A DNA stretch of 64,000 nucleotides from Streptomyces sp. NBC_01264 (GTDB taxonomy: Bacteria > Actinomycetota > Actinomycetes > Streptomycetales > Streptomycetaceae): the NCBI RefSeq assembly GCF_026340675.1, contig NZ_JAPEOX010000001.1, positions 5,952,001 through 6,016,000 of the forward strand, written 5' to 3'. Each line of letters begins with the position of its first letter. Position 1 is the first letter of the stretch. The position numbers and the translations under genes were made by a program. Positions 1 through 9,592 of this stretch are shown piece after piece. Below the pieces are notes generated by a model, which saw only the letters and a list, made by a program, of their open reading frames with translations, ran no database searches and was not told where the DNA came from.

Positions 1-618
1 GAACGCGGAGCCGCCGCCGAGGAGGAGGGCGTAGAACGCCGGGTTGGAGAGGGCAGAAAGGGAGATGTCGTCGATGAGGCGGACCGCCACCTCCACCACC
101 CCGAAGCCCGTCCCGGCGGCCAGGCCCAGCGTCAGTGCCCGGCTGCGGTCCGGCAGCCCGCCCGCGACGGCCCCGACCACCAGCACCAGCCCGGCCACCG
201 CCAGCAGCCCCAGCTTCAGCGCGAGCGTGCCCTTGCCCGAGCCCTCCTCCCCGGAGGCCAGACCGAGCATCACCAGCCCCGCGCAGACCACCGCGACCGC
301 GCCCCACTCCGTCCCGCTCAGCCGTACCTTCAGCAGCCGCGCCGCGACCACCGCGGTCACCGCGAGGCTGGCGGCGAGGGCCGCGCCCACCGCGTAGATC
401 GGGATGTGCCGCAGGGCGATGATCTGGAGGACGAAGCCGATCCCGTCCAGCCCGAGTCCGGCGAGGTAGCGCCACTGGCGCAGCGCCCGTAGGAGGAGGG
501 CGGTGTCGACCCCGGACCCCGTCCCCGGCTCCGCCGCCCGCGCCGCCACCGCTTGCAGGACCGACGCCGTGCCGAAGCAGACCGCCGCACCGAGCGCGCA
601 AATCATCCCAATGAGCAC
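1..618 (-). CDS. EamA/DMT-like membrane transporter (C-terminus cut by window edge)
   Basis: Reading the minus strand from a GTG at 618 gives at least 206 residues with no stop before the window edge. The product is strongly hydrophobic, with about six membrane helices visible in segments of about 20 residues and short charged loops between them. The start fits an EamA-like drug/metabolite transporter (small polar cap, then a Gly/Ala-rich helix). An in-frame TAG lies six codons upstream, so the start is the GTG or the ATG at 606. It is divergent from the lipoprotein gene at 723. The substrate cannot be inferred, and the family call rests on helix pattern only. Confidence 0.6.
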   Translation of the reverse strand, partial: MLIGMICALGAAVCFGTASVLQAVAARAAEPGTGSGVDTALLLRALRQWRYLAGLGLDGIGFVLQIIALRHIPIYAVGAALAASLAVTAVVAARLLKVRLSGTEWGAVAVVCAGLVMLGLASGEEGSGKGTLALKLGLLAVAGLVLVVGAVAGGLPDRSRALTLGLAAGTGFGVVEVAVRLIDDISLSALSNPAFYALLLGGGSAF

Positions 619-722
619 GAACCGACTCTAGGTCACGGATCCGGCGTCGGCCGGATTCCGTCGGCCGGGGCGGCCGTTCTAGTCTGTGCGCAGCCGGCCA
701 CCCCAGGGGGAGCGAACAGTCC

Positions 723-1037
723 ATGGACAGCAGTAGTAGCAACGACACCACGCGTACCAAGCGCCGCATGCGCTCCGGCACCGTCGCCCTCGGCGGCATG
801 GGCCTGCTCGCCGCCGCCCTGGTGGCGTGCGGAAGCAGCAGCGAGCCCGACAAGCGCTGCGCGGACCGCGCCACCCTGGAGAAGCTGAACTCCAAGGAGT
901 GCAAGAGCGGCGGCCGCGGCGCGTACTACTACGGCGGCTCCGTCGCGAAGAACAGGGTCAGCGGCGGCAGCTTCGACAAGTCCGCCGTCACCCGCGGCGG
1001 CATCGGCGGCAGCCACAAGAGCTCCTCGGGCGGCTGA
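723..1037 (+). CDS. small lipoprotein, YgiB-like partner of glutathionylspermidine synthase homologue
   Basis: A 104-residue protein with a basic N-terminus containing a twin Arg, a hydrophobic stretch (residues 19-34) and a lipobox ending ALVAC with Cys36, so a lipoprotein signal is likely. The mature part is Ser/Gly/Lys rich with two further Cys (CADR, KECK) and an AYYYGG patch, and it ends in a low-complexity Ser/Gly tail. It lies 6 nt upstream of a YgiC-type ATP-grasp gene. In enterobacteria ygiB (DUF1190, Ser/Gly-rich lipoprotein) pairs with ygiC in the same way, so I infer a functional analogue. A purine-rich GGGGGAG precedes the ATG. The biochemical role is unknown. Confidence 0.7.
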   Translation: MDSSSSNDTTRTKRRMRSGTVALGGMGLLAAALVACGSSSEPDKRCADRATLEKLNSKECKSGGRGAYYYGGSVAKNRVSGGSFDKSAVTRGGIGGSHKSSSGG

Positions 1038-1043
1038 TCCAGC

Positions 1044-2234
1044 GTGCAGCGACACACCATCGAGCCCCGCCCCGACTGGCAGAAGACCGTCGAGGAACAG
1101 GGGCTGATCTACCCCCTGACCCGCTACCCCGACGACTCCCTGCGCCCCTACTGGGACGAGAGCGCGTACTACTCCTTCACCCTCCCCGAGGTCGAGGCGC
1201 TGGAGAACGTGGTCGAGGAGCTGCACGCCATGTGCCTGGCGGCGGCGCAGCACATAGTCGACCAGGACCGCTTCGCAGACCTCGGCATCACCGACCCGAA
1301 GCTCGCCGCGCTGATCGCCGAGTCCTGGCGGCGCCGCGCCGAACAGCCCTCGCTCTACGGCCGCTTCGACCTGCGCTACGACGGCTCCGGCAGCCCCGCC
1401 AAGCTGCTGGAGTACAACGCGGACACCCCCACCTCCCTCGTGGAGGCGGCCAGCCCGCAGTGGTTCTGGATGGAGGAACGCTTCCCCGGCGCCGACCAGT
1501 GGAACTCCCTCCACGAGCGGCTCGTCGACGCCTGGCGCCGCCAGGCGGAGCTGCTGCCGCCCGGCCCGGTGCACTTCGCGCACTCCGAGACCGACGAGCT
1601 CGGCGAGGACCTGATGACGGTCGCCTACCTCCAGGAGACCGCCGAGCAGGCCGGCCTGGAGACCCGGGAGCTGTCGGTGGAGCGGATCGGCTGGGACAGC
1701 CTGTCCGGCCGGTTCGTGGACGAGAAGCTCGGCTTCATCCGCGCGATCTTCAAGCTCTACCCGTGGGAGTGGCTGGCCACCGACGAGTTCGCCCCGCAGG
1801 TCCTCGGCACGTACGACCACGGCGGCGGCTCCGGCACCACCACCTGGATCGAGCCCCTGTGGAAGATGCTGCTCTCCAACAAGGCGCTGCTGGCGGTCCT
1901 GTGGGAGCTCTTCCCCGAGCACCCGAACCTGCTGCCCGCCTACCTGGACGGCCCGCGCGAACTCGCCACCACCACCGGCTACGCGGCGAAGCCGCTGCTG
2001 GGGCGGGAGGGCGCGGGCGTCACCCTGCACCCGGTCGGCGGCGAGCCGTTCGCACCGGAGGAGGACGAGACCTACGTCTTCCAGGGCCTCGCCCCGCTGC
2101 CCGACTTCGACGGCAACCGGGTGGTGCTCGGCGCGTGGGTCGTCGAGGACGAGTCGGCGGGCCTCGGCATCCGCGAATCGGCGGGGCCGGTCACGGACGA
2201 GTACGCCCGCTTCCTGCCCCACGTCATCCTCTAG
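1044..2234 (+). CDS. glutathionylspermidine synthase family protein (YgiC-like ATP-grasp ligase)
   Basis: A 396-residue cytosolic protein typical of the YgiC/GspS synthetase domain without the amidase half. Visible family motifs are EYNADTP (about residue 117), ELGEDLM, FKLYPWEW (about 239), a PLWKMLLSNKALL helix and the ATP-binding segment KPLLGREGAGV near residue 315. The family uses ATP to join a carboxylate to an amine. True glutathionylspermidine formation is unlikely here because actinomycetes use mycothiol, so the substrate is probably different. GTG start 6 nt after the lipoprotein stop, so the two genes are almost certainly cotranscribed and coupled. It ends 14 nt before the convergent rocD. 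Confidence 0.85.
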   Translation: MQRHTIEPRPDWQKTVEEQGLIYPLTRYPDDSLRPYWDESAYYSFTLPEVEALENVVEELHAMCLAAAQHIVDQDRFADLGITDPKLAALIAESWRRRAEQPSLYGRFDLRYDGSGSPAKLLEYNADTPTSLVEAASPQWFWMEERFPGADQWNSLHERLVDAWRRQAELLPPGPVHFAHSETDELGEDLMTVAYLQETAEQAGLETRELSVERIGWDSLSGRFVDEKLGFIRAIFKLYPWEWLATDEFAPQVLGTYDHGGGSGTTTWIEPLWKMLLSNKALLAVLWELFPEHPNLLPAYLDGPRELATTTGYAAKPLLGREGAGVTLHPVGGEPFAPEEDETYVFQGLAPLPDFDGNRVVLGAWVVEDESAGLGIRESAGPVTDEYARFLPHVIL

Positions 2235-2248
2235 GGGGCCCGGACCCG

Positions 2249-3454
<1,206 letters not shown>

Positions 3455-3553
3455 GGGGTCTCCGATCGTCCGTCAAGCCGGTGACGAGGGTGGCGTCACC
3501 CTCCATCCTCGCTCGCATCGCGGACGGAGAAACCTTTCCGGCGGCGCGCCCGC

Positions 3554-3559
3554 TAAGGT
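3554..3559 (+). promoter_or_regulatory. putative -10 box of the glyA promoter
   Basis: TAAGGT is close to the streptomycete TAGGNT/TANNNT -10 pattern. It lies about 7-9 nt before the first base of the riboswitch P1 stem, which is where a transcript carrying that aptamer would be expected to begin. No convincing -35 box is visible. Confidence 0.45.
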
Positions 3560-3565
3560 GTCGGA

Positions 3566-3648
3566 CACGCACGGCGACTGGCGCACGGAGAACCAACTCC
3601 GGGGGAGCCGTGCGCGCACGACCGCACACAGGGCCGCTCGCCTGGGCC
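3566..3648 (+). ncRNA. ZTP (pfl) riboswitch aptamer upstream of glyA
   Basis: The leader holds the hallmark conserved blocks of the pfl/ZTP RNA in order. P1 is a perfect 8-bp pairing of CGCACGGC (3568-3575) with GCCGTGCG (3607-3614). The 5' conserved GACTGGCG follows P1, then an inner GGAG/CTCC hairpin, then GGGGAGC. A linker leads to the 3' domain CCGCTCGCCTGGGC (3634-3647), which forms the pseudoknotted ligand pocket. ZTP riboswitches sense ZMP/ZTP when 10-formyl-THF runs short, and are known upstream of glyA, purH and folD. About 40 nt separate it from the glyA ATG, with GGAGG at 3678, so translational or anti-terminator control is possible. Confidence 0.85.
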
Positions 3649-3689
3649 TCGCGGGGACGAGATCCGACATCGACCCCGGAGGAACCGCC

Positions 3690-4970
3690 ATGAGCGCGAA
3701 CCACCACCCGTACCGCCACCCCGCCCTGCTCGCCACCGACCCCGAGCTGGCGTCCTTCGTCGCCGCCGAGGAGACCCTCCAGGCGGAGACCCTCCGCCTC
3801 ATCCCGAGCGAGAACTACGTGTCCTCCGCCGTGCTGGAGGCCTCCGGCACGGTGCTGCAGAACAAGTACAGCGAGGGCTACCCGGGCCGCCGCTACTACG
3901 AGGGCCAGCAGAACATCGACCGCATCGAGGCACTGGCCGTGGAGCGGGCGAAGGGCCTCTTCGGAGTCGACCACGCCAACGTGCAGCCGTACTCCGGCTC
4001 GCCCGCCAACCTCGCGGTGTACCTGGCCTTCGCGAAGCCGGGCGACACGGTGATGGGCATGGCGCTGCCGATGGGCGGGCACCTGACGCACGGCTGGGGG
4101 GTCTCGGCGACGGGCTCCTGGTTCCGCGGCGTGCAGTACGGGGTCCAGGCGGAGACCGGTCTCATCGACTACGACGCCGTACGGGACCTCGCGCTGGCGG
4201 AGCGGCCCAAGCTGATCTTCTGCGGCGGTACGGCGCTCCCGCGCACGATCGACTTCGAGGCCTTCGCGTCGATCGCGAAGGAGGCGGGCTCGGTGCTCGT
4301 CGCCGACGTGGCGCACATCGCCGGCCTGATCGCGGGCGGGGCGCACCCCTCCCCGGCGGGTCACGTGGACGTGATCTCGACGACCACCCACAAGACCCTG
4401 CGCGGGCCGCGCGGCGCGATGCTGATGTGCCGCGAGGAGCACGCGAAGGCCATCGACAAGGCGGTCTTCCCCGGCCTCCAGGGCGGCCCGCACAACCAGA
4501 CGACGGCCGGAATCGCGGTGGCGCTCCACGAGGCGGCGCAGCCCTCGTTCGTGTCGTACGCGCACGCGGTCGTGGCCAATGCGAAGGCGCTGGCCGCGGC
4601 TCTGCTGGAGCGGGGCTTCGATCTGGTGTCGGGCGGTACGGACAACCACCTGATCCTGATCGACCTCACCGGGAAGTCGGTGTCCGGGAAGATCGCGGCG
4701 AAGGCGCTGGACCGGGCGGGGATCGTCGTGAACTACAACACGGTGCCGTTCGACCCGCGCAAGCCGTTCGACCCGTCGGGGATCCGGATCGGTACGCCGT
4801 CGCTGACCTCGCGGGGGCTTCGTGCGGAGCACATGCCGGTGGTCGCCGACTGGATCTCTGACGCGGTCTCCGCGGCGGCCAAGGGTGACGAGGCGGCCTT
4901 GGCCGTGATCCGCGCCGAGGTCGCCGACCTCATGGCCGCCTTCCCGGCCCCGGGCCTCCCGATCGCCTGA
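3690..4970 (+). CDS. glyA: serine hydroxymethyltransferase
   Basis: A 426-residue PLP enzyme that interconverts serine and glycine with THF and 5,10-methylene-THF, feeding one-carbon units to purine and thymidylate synthesis. Signature segments are RLIPSENYVS near the N-terminus, KYSEGYPGRRYY, the cofactor-binding DVAHIAG, and the Schiff-base lysine in TTTHKTLRGPRG (about residue 235). The GGAGGAACC ribosome site 6-8 nt before the ATG at 3690 fixes the start. Longer upstream reading frames run through the riboswitch and are rejected. Regulation by the ZTP aptamer immediately upstream is strongly indicated. Confidence 0.96.
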   Translation: MSANHHPYRHPALLATDPELASFVAAEETLQAETLRLIPSENYVSSAVLEASGTVLQNKYSEGYPGRRYYEGQQNIDRIEALAVERAKGLFGVDHANVQPYSGSPANLAVYLAFAKPGDTVMGMALPMGGHLTHGWGVSATGSWFRGVQYGVQAETGLIDYDAVRDLALAERPKLIFCGGTALPRTIDFEAFASIAKEAGSVLVADVAHIAGLIAGGAHPSPAGHVDVISTTTHKTLRGPRGAMLMCREEHAKAIDKAVFPGLQGGPHNQTTAGIAVALHEAAQPSFVSYAHAVVANAKALAAALLERGFDLVSGGTDNHLILIDLTGKSVSGKIAAKALDRAGIVVNYNTVPFDPRKPFDPSGIRIGTPSLTSRGLRAEHMPVVADWISDAVSAAAKGDEAALAVIRAEVADLMAAFPAPGLPIA

Positions 4971-5351
4971 TCCCCCCCCGGGTGGGGGGTCCGGTCCCTG
5001 CGGGGCTGGATCCCCTACCCGCCCTTCCACCGTTCCCCGGGCTGCGCCCGGACCCCCTGGGGCTCCGCCCCAGACCCCGCGCCTCAAACGCCGGCGGGGC
5101 TGGATATGGCCGACGCCGGCGAAAATTCAGCCCCGCCGGCGTTTGAGGCGCGGGTGCGGGCGGTGCCCGCGAAGTGCCGCGCAGCGGCACCCCCCGGACC
5201 TCGGCGGAAAGCGGTCGCTCGGCCGGGGCAAGATCCGGACGGCGCGCTACCGCCGGGTACCCGGGCGGGGGACGGGCGGGCCGGGGGCGACCCGCCCGGT
5301 TCCGGCCAGTGGCGGGGCCGAGCCCCGTGTCGCACCTGAGAGAATGGGGCC
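4971..5351. other. 381-bp intergenic region rich in palindromic repeats
   Basis: No credible gene is seen. A C-run followed by a G-run just after glyA could form a terminator-like hairpin. Further on lie GGGGCTCCGCCCC (5059-5071) and a long inverted repeat (5079-5151). The final 50 bases should hold the trpS promoter and leader, but no clear -35/-10 pair is visible. Confidence 0.7.
5079..5151. repeat. perfect 24-bp inverted repeat of the Streptomyces intergenic palindrome type
   Basis: Arms at 5079-5102 and 5128-5151 are exact reverse complements over 24 bp (core CCTCAAACGCCGGCGGGG), separated by a 25-nt loop. From memory, this core with flanking GGGGCGGAGCCCC-type blocks is a dispersed intergenic repeat in Streptomyces chromosomes. 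Transcribed from either side it would fold into a very stable stem and could act as a terminator for glyA. There is no T-tract. Confidence 0.8.
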
Positions 5352-6365
5352 ATGGCTTCTGATCGTCCTCGCGCGCTCTCCGGCATCCAGCCCACCTCCG
5401 GTTCGTTCCACCTCGGGAACTACCTCGGAGCCATCCGGCAGTACGTCGCCCTCCAGGAGACGCACGACGCCTTCTACATGGTCGTCGACCTGCACGCGAT
5501 CACCATGCCGCAGGATCCGAAGGATCTGCGCGCCAATACCCGGCTGTCCGCCGCACAGCTCCTCGCCGCCGGTCTCGACCCCGAGCGCTGCACGCTCTTC
5601 ATCCAGAGCCACGTGCCCGAGCACGCGCAGCTCGGCTGGGTGATGAACTGCATCACCGGGTTCGGCGAGGCCAGCCGGATGACCCAGTTCAAGGACAAGT
5701 CCGCGAAGGGCGGCGCCAACAACGCCACCGTCGGCCTGTTCACGTACCCGATCCTCCAGGTCGCCGACATCCTGCTCTACCAGGCGAACGCCGTCCCCGT
5801 CGGCGAGGACCAGCGGCAGCACATCGAGCTGACCCGGGACCTGGCCGAGCGCTTCAACCAGCGCTTCGGGCAGACCTTCACCCTCCCCGCCGCGCACATC
5901 GTCAAGGAGGTCGCGAAGATCTACGACCTCCAGGACCCGGCGATCAAGATGTCGAAGTCGGCTTCCTCGCCCAAGGGTCTGATCAACCTCCTCGACGAGC
6001 CCAAGGCCACCGAGAAGAAGATCAAGAGCGCCGTGACCGACACCGAGGCCGTGGTCCGGTTCGACGCGGAGAACAAGCCCGGCGTCAGCAACCTGCTCAC
6101 GATCTACTCCACTCTCACGGGCGAGTCGATCCCCGCGCTGGAGGCCGCGTACGAGGGCAAGGGCTACGGCGCGCTCAAGACCGATCTGGCCGGCGTGATG
6201 GTCGATTTCGTCACACCGTTCAAGCAGCGGACGCAGGAGTACCTGGACGACCCGGAGACCCTGGATTCCCTGCTGGCCAAGGGTGCGGAGAAGGCCAGGG
6301 CGGTCGCCGCCGAGACCCTGGCACAGGCGTACGACCACCTCGGTTTCCTGCCCGCGAAGCACTGA
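5352..6365 (+). CDS. trpS: tryptophan--tRNA ligase
   Basis: A 337-residue class Ic aminoacyl-tRNA synthetase charging tRNA(Trp). The HIGH-equivalent HLGN occurs at about residue 20 within [25 protein letters not shown] is the tryptophan/ATP pocket segment, and the KMSKS loop appears intact as [10 protein letters not shown] near residue 200. Length matches the bacterial family. The ATG at 5352 follows GAGAATGGGGCC with only a weak ribosome site. It stands alone, followed by a strong terminator. A second trpS (antibiotic-resistant type) is common in Streptomyces, but whether this is the only copy cannot be seen. Confidence 0.96.
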   Translation: MASDRPRALSGIQPTSGSFHLGNYLGAIRQYVALQETHDAFYMVVDLHAITMPQDPKDLRANTRLSAAQLLAAGLDPERCTLFIQSHVPEHAQLGWVMNCITGFGEASRMTQFKDKSAKGGANNATVGLFTYPILQVADILLYQANAVPVGEDQRQHIELTRDLAERFNQRFGQTFTLPAAHIVKEVAKIYDLQDPAIKMSKSASSPKGLINLLDEPKATEKKIKSAVTDTEAVVRFDAENKPGVSNLLTIYSTLTGESIPALEAAYEGKGYGALKTDLAGVMVDFVTPFKQRTQEYLDDPETLDSLLAKGAEKARAVAAETLAQAYDHLGFLPAKH

Positions 6366-6404
6366 CGGGCACCGAAGAGAAAGAGGGCCCTGGCGATCTG
6401 GGGG

Positions 6405-6433
6405 GTGCTGCCGCCACACTGGGGCGGCAGCAC
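6405..6433 (+). terminator. terminator hairpin downstream of trpS
   Basis: GTGCTGCCGCC and GGCGGCAGCAC form a perfect 11-bp stem with a 7-nt loop about 40 nt after the trpS stop. It is GC-only without a T-tract, as usual in Streptomyces. Confidence 0.8.
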
Positions 6434-6493
6434 TCGTGCGACGCACATGCGGAGCACAGACCACGCACAGGACTACAGGCGGAGGAGAGCTAC

Positions 6494-7120
6494 GTGGGGA
6501 CCGTAACGCTCGGCGTTTCGATCGCGGTCCCGGAGCCGTACGGCAGCAGCCTTCAGGAGCTGCGCGCCGGCTTCGGGGACGCCGCCGCGCACGGCATTCC
6601 CACGCACGTCACCCTCGTACCGCCGACGGAGGTGGCCGCGGAGCGGCTGCCCGAGATCCGCGCCCACCTGGCCGAGGTCGCGGCCGCCGGCCGCTCCTTC
6701 GTGATGCGGCTGGCCGGCACGGGCACCTTCCGTCCCCTCTCGCCGGTCGTCTTCGTCCAGGTCGTCGAGGGCGGCCCCGGCTGCACCCGTCTCCAGGGCC
6801 AGGTCCGCGACCCGGACGGGCCGCTCAGCCGGGAGCTGTCCTTCCCGTACCACCCGCACGTCACGGTCGCCCACGGGATCTCCGAGGAGGCGATGGACGT
6901 GGCGTTCGCCGCCCTCGCCGACTACGAGGCGCAGTGGATCTGCTCCGGGTTCGCCCTCTACGAGCAGGGCTCGGACGGGGTCTGGCGCAAGCTGCGGGAA
7001 TATCCGTTCGGCAACGGGGCAAGCGGTGGAGCGAGCGCCGTACCGGCGCAGCTCGGCTCGGCCACGGACAACAGCGCGGCGGCGGCCGCCACGGGCGAGG
7101 CGACCGTACGCCGTTCCTGA
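6494..7120 (+). CDS. 2'-5' RNA ligase/2H phosphoesterase family protein
   Basis: A 208-residue protein of the 2H superfamily. Both catalytic H-x-T/S-x motifs are present: THVTLV (about residue 37) and HPHVTVA (about 120), in the internal-repeat arrangement of LigT-like enzymes that open or close cyclic phosphodiesters. The last 35 residues are an Ala/Ser/Thr-rich tail outside the fold. The GTG at 6494 is preceded by GGCGGAGGAGAG, a very strong ribosome site. Substrate in vivo is unknown. It sits between trpS and a YihY membrane protein, and an in-operon link is not obvious (146-nt gap). Confidence 0.8.
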   Translation: MGTVTLGVSIAVPEPYGSSLQELRAGFGDAAAHGIPTHVTLVPPTEVAAERLPEIRAHLAEVAAAGRSFVMRLAGTGTFRPLSPVVFVQVVEGGPGCTRLQGQVRDPDGPLSRELSFPYHPHVTVAHGISEEAMDVAFAALADYEAQWICSGFALYEQGSDGVWRKLREYPFGNGASGGASAVPAQLGSATDNSAAAAATGEATVRRS

Positions 7121-7265
7121 CGCAGGAACCGGAACCGGAAACCGATCCTTCGCAGGACCAGGGCATGGAACGGCCGAGCCGTCGGGCGAAAAGTCACAAT
7201 CGACGACCGTAGTCCCCAAAAGCGGCAATCCCGGCTATTTCCGACAGCTCATTTACGGTGACGGT

Positions 7266-8279
7266 ATGGACTGGCTGACGAAACTCCCGCTGATCGGGCC
7301 CGTGGTGTCCGCCTTGATGCGGACCCACCTGTGGCGTTCGTACCAGCGGCTCGACCGGGTGCACTGGAGCCGGCTCGCCGCCGCCATCACCTTCATCAGC
7401 TTCCTGGCCCTCTTCCCGCTGATCACCGTGGCCGCCGCGATCGGCGCCGGGCTGCTCACCCAGGACCAGCTCGACAAGCTCCAGACGAACCTCGCCGAAC
7501 AGGTCCCCGGCATCTCCGACCAGCTCGACATCAACGCCCTCGTCGCGAACGCCAGCACGGTCGGTCTGATCGCCGCCGCCGTGCTCCTCTTCACCGGAAT
7601 CGGCTGGATCACGTCGATGAGGGACTGCCTGCGCGCGGTGTGGGAGAAGGACGACGAGGACGAGGGCAACCCCTTCGTCCGAAAGGGCAAGGACGCGCTC
7701 GTCCTCATCGGCCTGGGCGGCGTCGGCCTCTGCTCGGCCGCCGCCTCGATCTTCGGGTCCAGCGCGGTCGGCAAGGCCGGCGACTGGCTGGGCGTACCGC
7801 GCGAAGGCGCGGGCGGCGGCCTGCTGCGGGGCGGGGCCTTCCTCGTCGGAGTGGTCGCCGCCTTCCTGCTCCTGCTCTACGTCCTGACCCTGCTCCCGGG
7901 CGTCGAACCGCCCCGCCGCCGCCTGATCGAGGCGGCCCTCATCGGCGCGGCCGGCTTCGAGCTGCTGAAGCTGCTGCTCAGCGGCTACATGCGGGAGGTC
8001 GCCACGAAGAGCATGTACGGGGCCTTCGGCGTGCCGATCGCGCTGCTGATCTGGATCAACCTCACGGCGAAGCTGCTGCTGTTCTGCGCGGCGTGGACCG
8101 CGAGCCGCGACGATGCGGACGGGGACGGCGTGGAGGACCCGGAGCCGGCCGGGACCGACACCGGCACCGGCACGGCCGCGGAGCCCGCGGGCACAGGCAC
8201 CGGCACGGCGGGGCCCGCCGGCTCCGCTACACCTGGCCGCGAGCCCGGCGGCCGCGCCCCCGCGGCCAGCGCCGGTTGA
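7266..8279 (+). CDS. YihY/BrkB family inner-membrane protein
   Basis: A 337-residue integral membrane protein. The family pattern is clear: an amphipathic N-terminus, a first helix ITFISFLALFPLITVAAA (about 40-58), then helices near 102-118, 140-160, 190-210, 220-240 and 250-275, with the conserved NP-type ALLIWINLT block before the last helix. The C-terminal 60 residues are an Asp/Gly/Thr/Pro-rich cytoplasmic tail with GTGT repeats. The ATG at 7266 begins directly before the first amphipathic segment; longer upstream reading is low-complexity. Function is unproven; the family was once misnamed RNase BN. Its 3' end overlaps the convergent carboxypeptidase gene by 53 bp. Confidence 0.85.
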   Translation: MDWLTKLPLIGPVVSALMRTHLWRSYQRLDRVHWSRLAAAITFISFLALFPLITVAAAIGAGLLTQDQLDKLQTNLAEQVPGISDQLDINALVANASTVGLIAAAVLLFTGIGWITSMRDCLRAVWEKDDEDEGNPFVRKGKDALVLIGLGGVGLCSAAASIFGSSAVGKAGDWLGVPREGAGGGLLRGGAFLVGVVAAFLLLLYVLTLLPGVEPPRRRLIEAALIGAAGFELLKLLLSGYMREVATKSMYGAFGVPIALLIWINLTAKLLLFCAAWTASRDDADGDGVEDPEPAGTDTGTGTAAEPAGTGTGTAGPAGSATPGREPGGRAPAASAG

Positions 8280-9471
8280 CGGCGTAGGCCCCGCCGGCGA
8301 CCACGGCCAGCACCCCGCCCGCCACGCCGAAGGCGGTACCGATCCCGCCGTCGGAGCCCGCGCCGGACGCCGACACGTTGTTCTCGTGGGACTGGGCCGG
8401 GGAGCCGAGGGAGGCGGTGTCCGCGCTCTTCGGCGGCACCAGCTCGCCCACCGGCTTGACCTTCCCGGCGGCCGCGAAACCCCAGTCGAGCAGGTCGGCG
8501 GTTTCCTCGTACACGGGGTTGGCGCCCGCGCCGTCCGGGTTCATCACCGTGACCAGCAGCTTCTTGTCACCGCGCTGGGCGGCGCCGGTGAAGGTGGCGC
8601 CGGCCATCGAGGTGTTGCCGTTCTTCACCCCGGCGATGCCCTTGTAGGGAGCGAGACCGCCGGCTCCCGTCATCAGCCGGTTGCTGTTCTGGATCTCGAA
8701 TTCCTCGCGCGGCTTCCCGGGTTCCTGCTTGCCGGGGAACTTCGCGACGGCCGTGCCGCAGTACTCGCGGAAGTCCTGCTTCTGCAGACCGGAGCGGGCG
8801 ATGAGGGTGAGGTCGTAGGCGCTGGAGACCTGGCCCGGCGCGTCGTACCCGTCCGGGGACACCACGTGCGTGTCCAGGGCCTGGAGCTCCTCGGCGTGCG
8901 CCTGCATGTCCTTGACGGTCTTCTCGACGCCGCCGTTCATGGCCGAAAGTACATGCACGGCGTCGTTCCCGGACTTCAGGAAGACCCCGAGCCACAGGTC
9001 GTGGACGGTGTACTCGAGGTCCTCCTTGACGCCCACCAGGCTGGAGCCGGCGCCGACCCCCTCCAGCTCCCGGTCGGTCACCTTGTGGACCTGCTCCTTG
9101 GGCATGGTCGGCAGCACCGTGTCGGCGAAGAGCATCTTCATGGTCGAGGCCGGGGGGAGCCGCCAGTGCGCGTTGTGCGCGGCGAGGATCTCGCCCGTCT
9201 CGGCGTCGGCCACGACCCACGAACGGCCCGTCAGGTGCGCCGGCAGCGCGGGCGCTCCGGGCAGCAGGCTGACCTGCGTACCGGGCTGCCCGAGCGACGA
9301 GCCGCCGACCGTGGACATGGAGGCGGGTGGCGCGGGCGCCTTGGGCGGCTGCCCCTTCCCGTCCACCGGTGGCGTCGGCGCGGCGTACGCGGGCGAGGCG
9401 AGCAGCGCCGGGACCAGCAGGGCGGGTAGCGCGGCGGAAAGGACCGTCAACGCGGTCTTCTTGGCAGACAC
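8227..9471 (-). CDS. D-alanyl-D-alanine carboxypeptidase (class C low-mass PBP, S11)
   Basis: A 414-residue exported peptidoglycan enzyme that trims terminal D-Ala from stem peptides. The GTG at 9471 starts an ideal signal peptide (basic AKK, then a hydrophobic run ending AYA-AP near residue 30). Active-site motifs: SxxK as PPASTMK (about residue 107), SxN as KSGND (about 165), and third motif K-N-G in GVKNGNT, where most relatives have KTG. A helix followed by RRWPRGRGRR near the C-terminus anchors it in the membrane. From memory it corresponds to SCO4847, next to the SCO4848-family gene. A much longer in-frame upstream extension overlaps real genes and is rejected. Confidence 0.9.
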   Translation of the reverse strand: MSAKKTALTVLSAALPALLVPALLASPAYAAPTPPVDGKGQPPKAPAPPASMSTVGGSSLGQPGTQVSLLPGAPALPAHLTGRSWVVADAETGEILAAHNAHWRLPPASTMKMLFADTVLPTMPKEQVHKVTDRELEGVGAGSSLVGVKEDLEYTVHDLWLGVFLKSGNDAVHVLSAMNGGVEKTVKDMQAHAEELQALDTHVVSPDGYDAPGQVSSAYDLTLIARSGLQKQDFREYCGTAVAKFPGKQEPGKPREEFEIQNSNRLMTGAGGLAPYKGIAGVKNGNTSMAGATFTGAAQRGDKKLLVTVMNPDGAGANPVYEETADLLDWGFAAAGKVKPVGELVPPKSADTASLGSPAQSHENNVSASGAGSDGGIGTAFGVAGGVLAVVAGGAYAVNRRWPRGRGRRARGQV

Positions 9472-9592
9472 GCAGGTGAAAGTACATCCCGATGCTGTGC
9501 TTACCGTCACGGACCGGCCAACCCGCCGCAACCACCGCCGGGACAGCCCACCCCGGCGCGTCCGTCCTGGGGACGAAACCGATACTGGGCTC

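Noticed and set aside
3566..3650. Glycine or THF riboswitch in front of glyA
   Set aside because: The conserved blocks and P1 geometry match the pfl/ZTP RNA and not the tandem glycine or the THF aptamers.
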